Origin: Deltaproteobacteria bacterium
GTDB taxonomy: Bacteria > Bacillota > Desulfotomaculia > Desulfotomaculales > JAGUVT01
DNA length: 48,097 bases
NCBI GenBank assembly: GCA_020062745.1
Contig: JAGUVT010000076.1
Span: forward strand, 1 to 48,097
Reading direction: 5' to 3'
In this document: piece after piece, positions 37,119-45,414 of the stretch
Layout: every line of letters begins with the position of its first letter
Position numbering within the stretch: position 1 is the stretch's first letter
Made by a program: the position numbers and the translations under genes
Notes under the pieces: model-generated
The model's database searches: none
Told to the model about the DNA's origin: nothing
The model's input: only the letters and a program-made list of their open reading frames with translations

Positions 37119-37265
37119 TTTTTTCTCCTCCCACCGATATAATATTCTGACTTACTTAAATATAATTTAGTCTGCCAGCAGGCGCTTTGTTTATACCGGC
37201 GTTTAAGGCTTGAAATATATGGAAATAATGATGATAAACTCTTAAGGGTATGGGGGAATTATGAT
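37119..37265. promoter_or_regulatory. Divergent promoter gap between DUF421 gene and small ORF
   Basis: The gap is AT-rich. On the plus strand TTGAAA at 37211 and TAAACT about 19 bases later, followed by GGGGG, could form a weak promoter and ribosome binding site for the 50-codon ORF. Nothing else is evident. Confidence 0.3.
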
Positions 37266-37418
37266 ATGGAAAAAGCCAGTTTGCTAAAAAAGCTGGGCAG
37301 CAGGCGCAAAGCCCTGGAGGAATATCTGTTCCAGATTAAACATGCCGGGCAAAAAAGCGGCAGGGTAACGGATAAACCGTCCGGAAAAAAGTTCTTATTC
37401 AAGAAAACTTGCCGGTAA
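37266..37418 (+). CDS. Small basic protein of unknown function (50 aa)
   Basis: An ATG at 37266 preceded by GGGGGAA (about ten bases) opens 50 codons ending at TAA 37416-37418. The peptide begins MEKASLLKKLGSRRKALEEY and continues with LFQIKHAGQKSG; it ends FLFKKTCR. It is strongly basic (about 14 Lys/Arg) and probably helical in its first half, which would fit a nucleic-acid or membrane binding peptide. I do not recognise a family. Codon use resembles that of neighbours. It is one of few plus-strand genes here and diverges from the DUF421 gene. Confidence 0.5.
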   Translation: MEKASLLKKLGSRRKALEEYLFQIKHAGQKSGRVTDKPSGKKFLFKKTCR

Positions 37419-37504
37419 CGGATAATTGGATCAAGATCCACCGCAAGTGTAGCGTATCATCATGTACAGGCGGACGTTATTGCTGGAGTGGATGTAGGGC
37501 ATTT

Positions 37505-38452
37505 TCATCCTCTGCCGGCGCCGCAAGGCGGCATGGAGGACTTTTCGGCATAATGCGCCACCGTCTCCCGCAGACCTTCGGCCAGGCTATAACGCGGGCT
37601 CCAACCTACGGCTGCTCCGGCCCGTTCGGCAGACAGGTAACTGTGGGTTATATCCCCCGGCCGGGGAGGGCCGTAAACGGCCCCCAACGGGCTGCCGGTA
37701 ATTTCCTTTAAACCGGCAAACAAAGTGTTGACCGATACCGGCGCCCCGGTACTGATATTGAGCACCATCCCGTTCCCGCCGTCAATGGCTGCCAGGTTTG
37801 CGGCAGCCACGTCTTTTACATAGATAAAATCCCTGGTTTGCTCGCCGTCCCCGAAAATACAGGGTGATTCTCCGCGGAGCAATTTCCAGGTGAAAACGGC
37901 TACCACCCCGCCTTCTCCCTGGACATCCTGGCGAGGGCCGTAAACATTAGCATAACGCAAAACAGTATAATTCAGCCCGTAAAGATGCCGGTAGGTTTCC
38001 AGATAAAGTTCGGGTACATATTTGGAAATACCGTAGCAAGAAAGCGGTTCTACAGGATGTTTCTCATCCACCGGCAGGTAGGAGGGGTTACCGTAAACCG
38101 CGGCCGAAGAAGCATAGACTACCTTTTTCACCCCAAAGCGGCGGCAGACCTCCAGCAGGTTAAGGGTCCCGCTGATATTAGTCTTTACATCGGCCAGGGG
38201 CTCTCTCAGTGAACGCTGCACATCCACCTGGGCCGCCTGGTGGAAAACCACCGCCGGCCTTTCCCGCTCAATCAGCTCAACCAGTTCCGCTCCTTCAATA
38301 CTGCCCCGGTAAAAGTTCGCACCGGGGTTCAGATTTTCAAAACGGCCGGTGGAAAGATCGTCCAGAACGGCCACCTGCGCCCCGGCAGAAACCAGCACAT
38401 CAACAACATGGGAGCCGATAAAACCGGCTCCGCCCGTAACCAGCACCCGCAT
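37505..38452 (-). CDS. NAD-dependent sugar epimerase, GalE-like
   Basis: The 315-residue short-chain dehydrogenase-type protein has the Rossmann motif TGGAGFIGSHV (about 6-16), STGRFENLN, the catalytic YGISK (Tyr-x3-Lys, about 146-150), SSAAVYGNP with its active serine region, and RYANVYGPRQ. These fit UDP-glucose 4-epimerase or a close UDP-sugar epimerase; substrate preference cannot be read from sequence. It is immediately downstream of galU, so the two would supply and convert UDP-sugars for the polysaccharide cluster. The ATG is at 38450-38452. Confidence 0.92.
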   Translation of the reverse strand: MRVLVTGGAGFIGSHVVDVLVSAGAQVAVLDDLSTGRFENLNPGANFYRGSIEGAELVELIERERPAVVFHQAAQVDVQRSLREPLADVKTNISGTLNLLEVCRRFGVKKVVYASSAAVYGNPSYLPVDEKHPVEPLSCYGISKYVPELYLETYRHLYGLNYTVLRYANVYGPRQDVQGEGGVVAVFTWKLLRGESPCIFGDGEQTRDFIYVKDVAAANLAAIDGGNGMVLNISTGAPVSVNTLFAGLKEITGSPLGAVYGPPRPGDITHSYLSAERAGAAVGWSPRYSLAEGLRETVAHYAEKSSMPPCGAGRG

Positions 38453-38494
38453 TTTTTCTTCAATCCTTTCGAAAAAAGAGCCTTTAGCTATATC

Positions 38495-39361
38495 TTATCC
38501 CTTTACTACTGTTTTTAAGTATTCCCGGAAATCTTTAGCCAGGTCCGGGCGCTCCAGGGCAAACTCCACTGTGGCCCGCAGGTAACCAAGTTTGTCGCCC
38601 ACATCGTAACGGCGGCCTTCAAAAGCCAGGCCGTAAACAGGCTGCTCCCGGCAAAACACCCGCAAAGCATCGGTTAGTTGGATTTCTCCCCCTGCACCGG
38701 GCTGAGTCTTCGCCAGAATCGGGAAGATACGGGGATGAATGATGTAGCGACCCATCACCGCCAGGCGGGAAGGAGCACTCTCCGGAGACGGTTTCTCAAC
38801 CAGGTCTCTGACCCGGTAAACCCCGGGCTGCTCCTGCACGGCATCTAAAATACCATACTTTGAAACATCTTCTACCGGCACCTCCTGGACAGCTACAATG
38901 CTCGATTGCACTTCCCCGTAAAGGTCCAACAACTGCTTTAAGCAGGGCACCTGGCTGCGTACCAGATCATCTCCCAAAAGCACTGCAAACGGTTCAGCGC
39001 CGACAAATTTACGGGCGCAATAAATGGCGTGACCGAGTCCCAACTGTTCTTTCTGACGCACGTAATGAATATCGGCCAGACGGCTGATTCCGCACACCAG
39101 TTCCAGGAGTTCCATTTTCCCTTTTTCCCGTAACTGGGCCTCCAGATTCGGCGAGCAGTCAAAATGATCCTCGATGGCCCGTTTACCCCGGCCGGTAATA
39201 ATTAAAATATTCTCTATCCCGGAATCAACTGCTTCTTCGACAATGTATTGAATAGCCGGCTTATCGACAATGGGCAGCATTTCCTTGGGCTGGGCTTTAG
39301 TCGCCGGCAGAAAACGAATGCCCAGACCGGCTGCCGGGATAACCGCTTTTTTAATTCTCAT
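38495..39361 (-). CDS. galU: UTP-glucose-1-phosphate uridylyltransferase
   Basis: The 288-residue nucleotidyltransferase makes UDP-glucose. It has the N-terminal AVIPAAGLGIRFLPATKAQPKEMLPIVDKPA motif region, YIVEEAVDSGIENILIITGRGKRAIEDHFD, FAVLLGDDLV and LVEKPSPESAPS with the sugar-phosphate-binding lysine. The C-terminus with YDVGDKLGYLRATVEFAL is normal. It starts with ATG at 39359-39361 and precedes the GalE-like gene. It provides the activated sugar for the surface glycan and for glycolipids. Confidence 0.96.
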   Translation of the reverse strand: MRIKKAVIPAAGLGIRFLPATKAQPKEMLPIVDKPAIQYIVEEAVDSGIENILIITGRGKRAIEDHFDCSPNLEAQLREKGKMELLELVCGISRLADIHYVRQKEQLGLGHAIYCARKFVGAEPFAVLLGDDLVRSQVPCLKQLLDLYGEVQSSIVAVQEVPVEDVSKYGILDAVQEQPGVYRVRDLVEKPSPESAPSRLAVMGRYIIHPRIFPILAKTQPGAGGEIQLTDALRVFCREQPVYGLAFEGRRYDVGDKLGYLRATVEFALERPDLAKDFREYLKTVVKG

Positions 39362-39390
39362 AAAAACCTCCAGACATGAGCAAGCGGCCC

Positions 39391-40482
39391 TTACAAACGT
39401 GAGGACCGCTGCCGGGTGTGACGGGCAAGGTATGTTCCCCAGGGTTTAACCCCGATAACACCTGTTCTGTTTGCCAGCGCCAGAATAATAATAGAGACGA
39501 CTATAAGTAAAACCATGGCCTGATTCGGCGCCAGCAAGGTCATTATAACCGCGCTTAATCCCAACACCACGTTAACTGCATAGAGACAGAGCACCGCCTG
39601 CCTGTGTGATAAACCCAGAGCCATCAACCGGTGGTGCAGGTGCTCTTTGTCCGGTTGAAAGATCGGCTTTTGCTTACAGTACCGCCTCAATACAGCAAAA
39701 AACGTGTCCATTAAAGGCATCCCCAAGATTACAATCGGGATAATTACCGAAATGAAAGTGGAACTTTTGGCCAAACCGAACACAGCCAGGGCCGCCAGGT
39801 TAAAGCCCAGATACATGGACCCGGAATCACCCAGGAAAATCCGCGCCGGGTGAAAGTTATAACGCAAAAAGCCCAATATCGCCGCCGCCAGGGCCAGCGC
39901 CAGAAAGATCACCTGCTGCTGGGCGGGAAAGATACCGTTCTGCAGTAACTCAACCCATATCACCGCAGCCAGAGTCAAAGCCGCTATAAACGATGTCCCG
40001 CCGGCCAATCCATCCAACCCGTCAATTAGATTCACCGCATTGGTCACTGATACCAACCAGAATACAGTAACTGGAATACCAAACAGCCCCAGCGCAATCA
40101 AATTTCCACCAACAAACGGGTTGGTAAGAAAACCCACTTTCAGGCCAAAAGGAATAACAGCCACAGCAGCCAGTATCTGTCCCACCAGTTTAGCTCTTGC
40201 CGGCATACCTCTGATGTCGTCGACTATACCCACCAGGGTAATCAAAGAGCCTCCTATCAGGAGCCCTATTATAGGAGTTGTCAATTCCTGCGTCAGCAGG
40301 ACAGCCGCCGTAAAGCTGATATAGATTGCCATCCCGCCCAGCCGGGGCACAGCCCGCCTGTGCACTTTGCGCCAGTTGGGCCGGTCCAGTACACCATGTT
40401 TAAAAGCCCACCGCCGCACCAGCGGCGTAATCAGGAAAGCTATACAAAAGGCCAGCAGTATGGTAACTACTGGTAGAAACAA
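39391..40482 (-). CDS. Undecaprenyl-phosphate GlcNAc-1-phosphate transferase, TagO/WecA type
   Basis: The 363-residue protein has about ten membrane segments and the polyprenyl-phosphate sugar-1-phosphate transferase motifs: VDDIRGMPARAKLVGQ, NAVNLIDGLDGLAGGTS, RIFLGDSGSMYLGF and the basic loop EHLHHRLMALGLSHRQ. It starts a lipid-linked glycan by moving a sugar phosphate to undecaprenyl phosphate on the inner face of the membrane. In Gram-positives this begins wall teichoic acid or secondary wall polymer, the usual anchor of SLH proteins. It lies upstream of galU and downstream of fabZ on the same strand. Confidence 0.95.
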   Translation of the reverse strand: MFLPVVTILLAFCIAFLITPLVRRWAFKHGVLDRPNWRKVHRRAVPRLGGMAIYISFTAAVLLTQELTTPIIGLLIGGSLITLVGIVDDIRGMPARAKLVGQILAAVAVIPFGLKVGFLTNPFVGGNLIALGLFGIPVTVFWLVSVTNAVNLIDGLDGLAGGTSFIAALTLAAVIWVELLQNGIFPAQQQVIFLALALAAAILGFLRYNFHPARIFLGDSGSMYLGFNLAALAVFGLAKSSTFISVIIPIVILGMPLMDTFFAVLRRYCKQKPIFQPDKEHLHHRLMALGLSHRQAVLCLYAVNVVLGLSAVIMTLLAPNQAMVLLIVVSIIILALANRTGVIGVKPWGTYLARHTRQRSSRL

Positions 40483-40616
40483 GGCCTCTCCCCCCAGCTA
40501 AAAGCTAGTCCACTTTTTATTTTATCTTACTGTAATGATCATCACAATAATTAAAAAACATGTTTATCAACCAATTATCTAAAATCTCACCCTATAGCGT
40601 CTTTTTCCGCATTATT

Positions 40617-41048
40617 TCAATCACTTTCTTTTTCCAACACATACATCAACTCCGCTTCCGCCACCAGCTTGTTTTCTACATAGGCACTGGCCTTGCTTTT
40701 TCCGACAGAGCCTTTCTGCTTGAAAATTTCTACTTCGATGCGCAGTTGATCACCCGGTAACACCTGCCGCCGGAACCGGGCCTTGTCTACACCGGCAAGA
40801 AAAACTATTTTACCGGGAGCTTCCAGCATTTTTAAGACAGCCACTCCCCCCACCTGGGCCATGGCTTCGATAATTAATACCCCCGGCATCACCGGGTATC
40901 CAGGAAAATGGCCCTGAAAAAAAGGTTCGTTGGCGGTAACGTTTTTGATACCCACCACCTTCCGGCCATCTTCCAGCTCAAGTATACGGTCCACCAGCAA
41001 AAATGGGTAACGGTGCGGCAAACACTGTAAAATCTCCTTGTGTTCCAT
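40617..41048 (-). CDS. fabZ: 3-hydroxyacyl-ACP dehydratase FabZ
   Basis: The 143-residue hot-dog-fold enzyme dehydrates 3-hydroxyacyl-ACP in fatty acid synthesis. It starts [22 protein letters not shown] and carries the catalytic His in [23 protein letters not shown], with the paired Glu. GAGGTG precedes the ATG at 41046-41048. No other fatty acid gene is adjacent; its place inside a polysaccharide cluster is odd but is seen in some other bacteria. It may adjust acyl supply for lipid carriers or simply be a displaced housekeeping gene. Confidence 0.95.
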   Translation of the reverse strand: MEHKEILQCLPHRYPFLLVDRILELEDGRKVVGIKNVTANEPFFQGHFPGYPVMPGVLIIEAMAQVGGVAVLKMLEAPGKIVFLAGVDKARFRRQVLPGDQLRIEVEIFKQKGSVGKSKASAYVENKLVAEAELMYVLEKESD

Positions 41049-41078
41049 AGTTTAACATCGACACCTCTTTTCGAAAAC

Positions 41079-42188
41079 TTAACGGGGATAAACCACCCGG
41101 TAGTAAAGATCAGTTATTTTCTCAGCCATCAGCCCGGCGTCAAACTTTTTTTCCACCAGGGCAGCAGCGCGGACGCCCATCGCCCTTGCCTGCTCCGGGT
41201 TTGACAGCAGGAAAATTATTTTCTCCGCCAGAGCCGCCGCGTCGCCGGGTGACACCAGCAGGCCGTTTTTCTCATTCTCAATAATTTCGCTTATTCCTCC
41301 CACAGAACTGGCTATACACGGCCGGCCCAAACACATGCTTTCAATCAGGCTCAACGGGAAGGCCTCCGTCAACGAAGGCAACGCCACCACATCCATTACC
41401 GACAGCAATTCCGGGATATCTTCCCGCAGGCCGGTAAACAGCACCTTTGTCTCAATCCCAAGATCCCGCGCCATATTTTTCAGTTCGCCGGCAAGCGAAC
41501 CCGTTCCCACCACCACAAAAGTAACATTATTCCGCACCTTTAAAACCTGTGCCGCCGCCTGTAAAAAAATACTGTGACCCTTTTCCGGCTCCAGCCGGCC
41601 GATGATACCCACCACCCGGTCAGCGCCGGCACTTAACTCTTCTCTAAGGCGGCCCGGGCGGGCCCTCTCCCGGAATCCCCCAACATCAATACCGTTATAA
41701 ATAACCTCCACTCTAGCCTCAGGCATGCCCGACTTCAGCAGGCTTTCTTTCACTGCCCGGCTGACGGCAATGACCCGGTGACAGGCCGTCCGGTCAAGAT
41801 AATTCAGAAGCCGGCCCCTTATACCTTTTTGGGGCCGTTCCCAATCCAGGCGATGTTTGGTGTAAACAACACAGGGCACCCCGGCCAGCCGGGCGGCCAG
41901 ACGTCCGGTAAAACTGGCATGAGTATGCACTACCTGAATGCGGTATTTTTTAATAAGCGCGGCCAAACCAGCCAACCCACGTAAATCAAAGGACTTTTCA
42001 CCAGACAGGCAAGACCGGGTAATCACCTCCACACCCGCTGCCAGACACCGCCCGGCCAGCCGGGAACCAGGCGGGCAAAGCACCCGTACTTCCAGCCGGC
42101 TGCGGTCATAATACTGCAAAAAAGCCAGCAAGTGCCGGCCGGCCCCGCCGATATTGGTATCGCTGATCACGTGCAACACTTTTAACAT
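41079..42188 (-). CDS. Glycosyltransferase family 4 protein
   Basis: The 369-residue GT-B fold enzyme starts KVLHVISDTNIGGAGRHLL, the typical glycine-rich acceptor loop. It has VVHTHASFTGRLAARLAG, VIYNGIDVGGFR, GIIGRLEPEKGHSIFL and the E-x7-E-like donor motif EAFPLSLIESMCLGRPCIASSVGG. It should add a sugar from a nucleotide donor to the growing lipid-linked glycan. The ATG is at 42186-42188, six bases from the end of the ligase-like gene upstream, so the two are probably co-transcribed. Confidence 0.94.
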   Translation of the reverse strand: MLKVLHVISDTNIGGAGRHLLAFLQYYDRSRLEVRVLCPPGSRLAGRCLAAGVEVITRSCLSGEKSFDLRGLAGLAALIKKYRIQVVHTHASFTGRLAARLAGVPCVVYTKHRLDWERPQKGIRGRLLNYLDRTACHRVIAVSRAVKESLLKSGMPEARVEVIYNGIDVGGFRERARPGRLREELSAGADRVVGIIGRLEPEKGHSIFLQAAAQVLKVRNNVTFVVVGTGSLAGELKNMARDLGIETKVLFTGLREDIPELLSVMDVVALPSLTEAFPLSLIESMCLGRPCIASSVGGISEIIENEKNGLLVSPGDAAALAEKIIFLLSNPEQARAMGVRAAALVEKKFDAGLMAEKITDLYYRVVYPR

Positions 42189-42194
42189 AACGTT

Positions 42195-43682
42195 TTAACT
42201 CTCTGCTTTCAGCCGTGCTGCTGAAACACCCAGCGCCAGCAGCCACCAGAACAATAAAACCAGTTTAAAGCTGTACCAGGAGTTCTCCGTCAGGCCGTTA
42301 ACCAGGTACCCGGCCATGCCGGCCAGCGCCGCGGCCAGTATGGTCTTTTCAAAAACAGCCGGCATCCGGACAAGCTTTTTTAAGCCGTAACTAAAATACC
42401 CCAGCACCAGCCAGAAGAACCCGAGCAGGCCGAACAGACCGGTTTCCACCAGCAACTCGAGATAAAGGTTGTGCGCGTGAAAGGCGGTAACACCGGTCAC
42501 CATATAAAATTTATTATAAACCTCCCGGAAGGCGGCGGTACCCGGCCCCACCCCGCCGGCCCAGAAATCGCTTATCATCCGGTAAGCCGTCTGCCAGATA
42601 AAAGTACGGTAGCTGGTCGAGGTTTCCTGCAAATTTCCTACGCTGGCCAGGCGGGAGGCAATCAGGTCCTGCTGCAGCCAAAAGACGCCTGCCAGGAGCA
42701 CCGCTGCCAGCAACAAAAACCGCCGGTCCCGCAACAGACTGAATAATGCCGCCGCCAGGATCAGAGCCAGCCATCCCCCGCGGGAATAAGTAAAAACCAG
42801 GGCGGCCGCGATAAGGGCCGTCTGTCCAGCAAAAAACGTCTTCCCGGCCAAACTCCGTACCTGCCAGACCATTCCCCCGCCGAGGATAACAGCAGGCACC
42901 AGGTACTGAGCCATAATGTTGGGATTATCCAGGGTGCCGAAAACCCGCACCGCTATTTCCGGGAACAAACCAACATCCACCCAGGACGGATCAACCAGCG
43001 GCCTGGAAATAAAATTCTGATAAAGCCCGACAAGTGCCTGTAAAAAAGCCGAGAGCAAAAAAACAACCACAGCTATATAGATTTTTCTTCTGCTGCCCAG
43101 TTCCTTTACCGCCATTAAATAAAAGAGAAAAAAGACTATAAATAAAGCCGTCACCGGCAGGCTCTCCCGCGGCGTCACTGAAAAGAAACTGGAAAAGACC
43201 AGCAATAACAAAAAAGCCGTTGCCGGCCATACAAGCGGCAGGCTTAAAGCGCCTTTAAAATGCCCTCTGAGCACAAAAATAACCAGCAGCAGCAGAATCA
43301 AGCCGGCCGTTGCCGGTACCGGAATAAAAGGAAAGGCCAGGATGATCAGGCACAGACCCGCCATTTCCGGCCAATTCAACAGGGCCGGGCCGAGCATGCT
43401 GCCCCTCAACCAGGCCAGCGCCTGTGATCCTGCCGTCAGGCCGGGCGCCAGAACGACAGGAAAAAGCCGGGCGCCCGGGGAAACCACCCGTTCCTTCCAT
43501 CGTCCTGCCAGAAACCCCGCCGCCGCAGCCAGCGCATACAATAGCACACTACCTGCGGCCGCTCGCCGCCCGCCGGTCCCCTCTCGCAAAAGCAAGCCGG
43601 CTACAAAACTGCCCTGCACAGAATGGCTGCAGCAGCGACGGCTACGCTCAACAGTCTGATGAACGATACTATCCCTGTACAA
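42195..43682 (-). CDS. O-antigen ligase/polymerase-like membrane protein
   Basis: The 495-residue protein has about 11-12 hydrophobic segments and the Wzy_C/O-antigen ligase pattern. FTYSRGGWLALILAAALFSL and a large loop with SYRTFIWQTAYRMISDFWAGGVGPG are followed by TAFHAHNLYLELLVETGLFGLLGF. It would polymerise or transfer polysaccharide chains. The first 45 residues are hydrophilic with several Cys and Arg, and are unusual; a TTG at 43680-43682 after GCGGAGG is the only supported start, and a later start is possible. It lies between DUF4330 and GT4 genes. Confidence 0.9.
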   Translation of the reverse strand: MYRDSIVHQTVERSRRCCSHSVQGSFVAGLLLREGTGGRRAAAGSVLLYALAAAAGFLAGRWKERVVSPGARLFPVVLAPGLTAGSQALAWLRGSMLGPALLNWPEMAGLCLIILAFPFIPVPATAGLILLLLVIFVLRGHFKGALSLPLVWPATAFLLLLVFSSFFSVTPRESLPVTALFIVFFLFYLMAVKELGSRRKIYIAVVVFLLSAFLQALVGLYQNFISRPLVDPSWVDVGLFPEIAVRVFGTLDNPNIMAQYLVPAVILGGGMVWQVRSLAGKTFFAGQTALIAAALVFTYSRGGWLALILAAALFSLLRDRRFLLLAAVLLAGVFWLQQDLIASRLASVGNLQETSTSYRTFIWQTAYRMISDFWAGGVGPGTAAFREVYNKFYMVTGVTAFHAHNLYLELLVETGLFGLLGFFWLVLGYFSYGLKKLVRMPAVFEKTILAAALAGMAGYLVNGLTENSWYSFKLVLLFWWLLALGVSAARLKAES

Positions 43683-43718
43683 AAGTGTCCGACCTCCGCT
43701 TGTTTTAGCCGTAAGATC

Positions 43719-43751
43719 GAGATTGCCACGGGCTTTGCCCTCGCAATGACA
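43719..43751. repeat. Interspersed GAGATTGC...CGCAATGACA repeat
   Basis: The sequence GAGATTGCCACGGGC-TTTGCCCTCGCAATGACA lies between the ligase-like and DUF4330 genes. It has GGGC/GCCC inner arms and the same ends as copies at 21930, 23745 and 47754. Confidence 0.6.
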
Positions 43752-43775
43752 TTGAACGACGCCGGCGTGTATGCC

Positions 43776-44264
43776 TCAATCCTGTATTTTTAAGACAAAA
43801 GTTTCCACGTTAAACCTTTTGCCTTTCAAGGTCACCTTGCTGCCTACTTTGATATCACTCTGCCCTACTCTAAAAGCGCCGTTATATTCTTTCAGCCGGC
43901 CTTCTACCGTAATAAAGAGTTCCTTTTTGCCGGGGACCGGGGACATGTGCCAGTTGCCTTCCAGATCCGGCACCTTTTCCTTATAGTCCCGCACCTCCAC
44001 CGTTCTAATCGTACCCACCGTTTCATCCGAACGCAATTCCCTTACCACTTCACCCGGCTGAATTGCATCAACGGTATACTGACGCACATTTTCCACCAGA
44101 AACAAAATCTCCACCGGCTTCTCAGCATAACTCCGGTTAAGCCGTTCCAACACCGCCGTCCTGGTCAACAAACCCCAGACCACCCCTAAAACAATCAGAA
44201 CAACAAACAAGTCAATAATATTGATCAGTCCGAAAAGCCTGCCCCTGTCGTCGATAAGCTTCAT
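43776..44264 (-). CDS. DUF4330 membrane protein
   Basis: The 162-residue protein has one N-terminal membrane helix (IIDLFVVLIVLGVVWGLL) after LIDDRGRLFGLINI. An extracellular beta-rich domain follows with VEILFLVENVRQYTVDAIQPGEVV, ELFITVEGRLKEYNGAFRVG and GSKVTLKGKRFNVETFVL. This is the DUF4330 pattern; the function is unknown but the family often occurs in clostridial polysaccharide loci. The start codon at 44262-44264 is adjacent to the stop of the GT4 gene upstream, so coupling is likely. Confidence 0.85.
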   Translation of the reverse strand: MKLIDDRGRLFGLINIIDLFVVLIVLGVVWGLLTRTAVLERLNRSYAEKPVEILFLVENVRQYTVDAIQPGEVVRELRSDETVGTIRTVEVRDYKEKVPDLEGNWHMSPVPGKKELFITVEGRLKEYNGAFRVGQSDIKVGSKVTLKGKRFNVETFVLKIQD

Positions 44265-45395
44265 TTATCCTTTCTCCTTTGCCAGAACCTGTTGATAGAC
44301 CGTAACAGTCTCCTGTGCCATCCGCAAACTGCTGTATTCATCAACTATAAAAGCACGCAGGCGACGGCCTTCCTCTTCCATCCGGTCTTTCGGCAATATT
44401 AAAAAGTCCCGTAAAGAACGGGTCAGATTTTCAACGGTAGCTTTTTCCTTAAACCGGCGGCCGGTAAAATTATCATCCCGAAACAAACCCAGCCTATCCC
44501 GGGTAATCAGCCCCCCAAACCCCTGTGAACCTGCCAGCAGCACATTCCTGGCACAGGCCATAGCCTCCAGGGCCACGCGGCTTACGCCTACCACCAGGTC
44601 GCTGGCTGCCATGATCCGGTTTATATCAGTACGCGCTCCTACCAACCTGACCAGCTCATCCCCGGCCGCGGCATTCAACTCTTTCGCCCGTTCCGCCACT
44701 TCCTCCATGCCGTCACCGTCACCGACAATAACCAGTCTTAAGTCTGCAAAATCCTTCTGAACCTGTCTGCAGGCTTCGATCAAGTTTGTTGCCACCCTGG
44801 CCAGTTCACTATCCAACCTGCTCACCAGGGCGATAACAGCTCTCCCCTCACCTCCGCCCAGTTCAGCAGCCACACCTTCTACCGGCAGATGCGGGTTAAA
44901 ATCCTCAACGTCGATGCCGTTAGGGATAACCACGATATTCTCTTCTTTGACTCTGAAACTTTCAATTAAGTAATCTTTAATATCCTGACTTACAGCAATA
45001 GTTTTCTCGCCCCAGCGGGAAACATACTTGAGTATGCCCCGGGCAGTAAACTTACCGTGAGCAGTAGTAATAAAACGAACACAAGCCGGCCGCCCCATAA
45101 CATCAGCTACAAAAGCCGGGATGCGGGCGTGGGCGTGAATCAAATCAATCTTTTCCCGGGCCACAATCTGCCGTACCAGCCAAACCGACCGCCAAATGCA
45201 CAACAGATTCGGTCTGTGCAACGGAACCTTATAATGCCTGACGCCATAACGGACAATTTCTTCCTCATAGCGGCCGCCATTTGAGGCCACCACCACCTTA
45301 TACCCCATTTCTTTCAGGTGCCGGGCCAGTACCACCACGTGGGTCTCGGCGCCGCCTATATCCAACCCCATCAGTGCCAGAAGCACTGCAGGCAT
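44265..45395 (-). CDS. Glycosyltransferase family 4 protein
   Basis: The protein of about 376 residues begins MPAVLLALMGLDIGGAETHVV, a GT4 glycine loop. It has DLIHAHARIPAFVADVMGRPA, TTAHGKFTARGILKYVSRW, VIPNGIDVEDFNPHLP and LVIVGDGDGMEEV. In the donor region ASDLVVGVSRVALEAMAC replaces the more usual E-x7-E block (only the second Glu is plain), so catalysis or donor choice may be special. GAGGTGG stands before the ATG at 45393-45395; a GTG three codons earlier overlaps it. It is next to the SLH phosphodiester glycosidase gene and overlaps closely with DUF4330. Confidence 0.92.
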   Translation of the reverse strand: MPAVLLALMGLDIGGAETHVVVLARHLKEMGYKVVVASNGGRYEEEIVRYGVRHYKVPLHRPNLLCIWRSVWLVRQIVAREKIDLIHAHARIPAFVADVMGRPACVRFITTAHGKFTARGILKYVSRWGEKTIAVSQDIKDYLIESFRVKEENIVVIPNGIDVEDFNPHLPVEGVAAELGGGEGRAVIALVSRLDSELARVATNLIEACRQVQKDFADLRLVIVGDGDGMEEVAERAKELNAAAGDELVRLVGARTDINRIMAASDLVVGVSRVALEAMACARNVLLAGSQGFGGLITRDRLGLFRDDNFTGRRFKEKATVENLTRSLRDFLILPKDRMEEEGRRLRAFIVDEYSSLRMAQETVTVYQQVLAKEKG

Positions 45396-45414
45396 TAATT
45401 CCACCTCAATTTTT

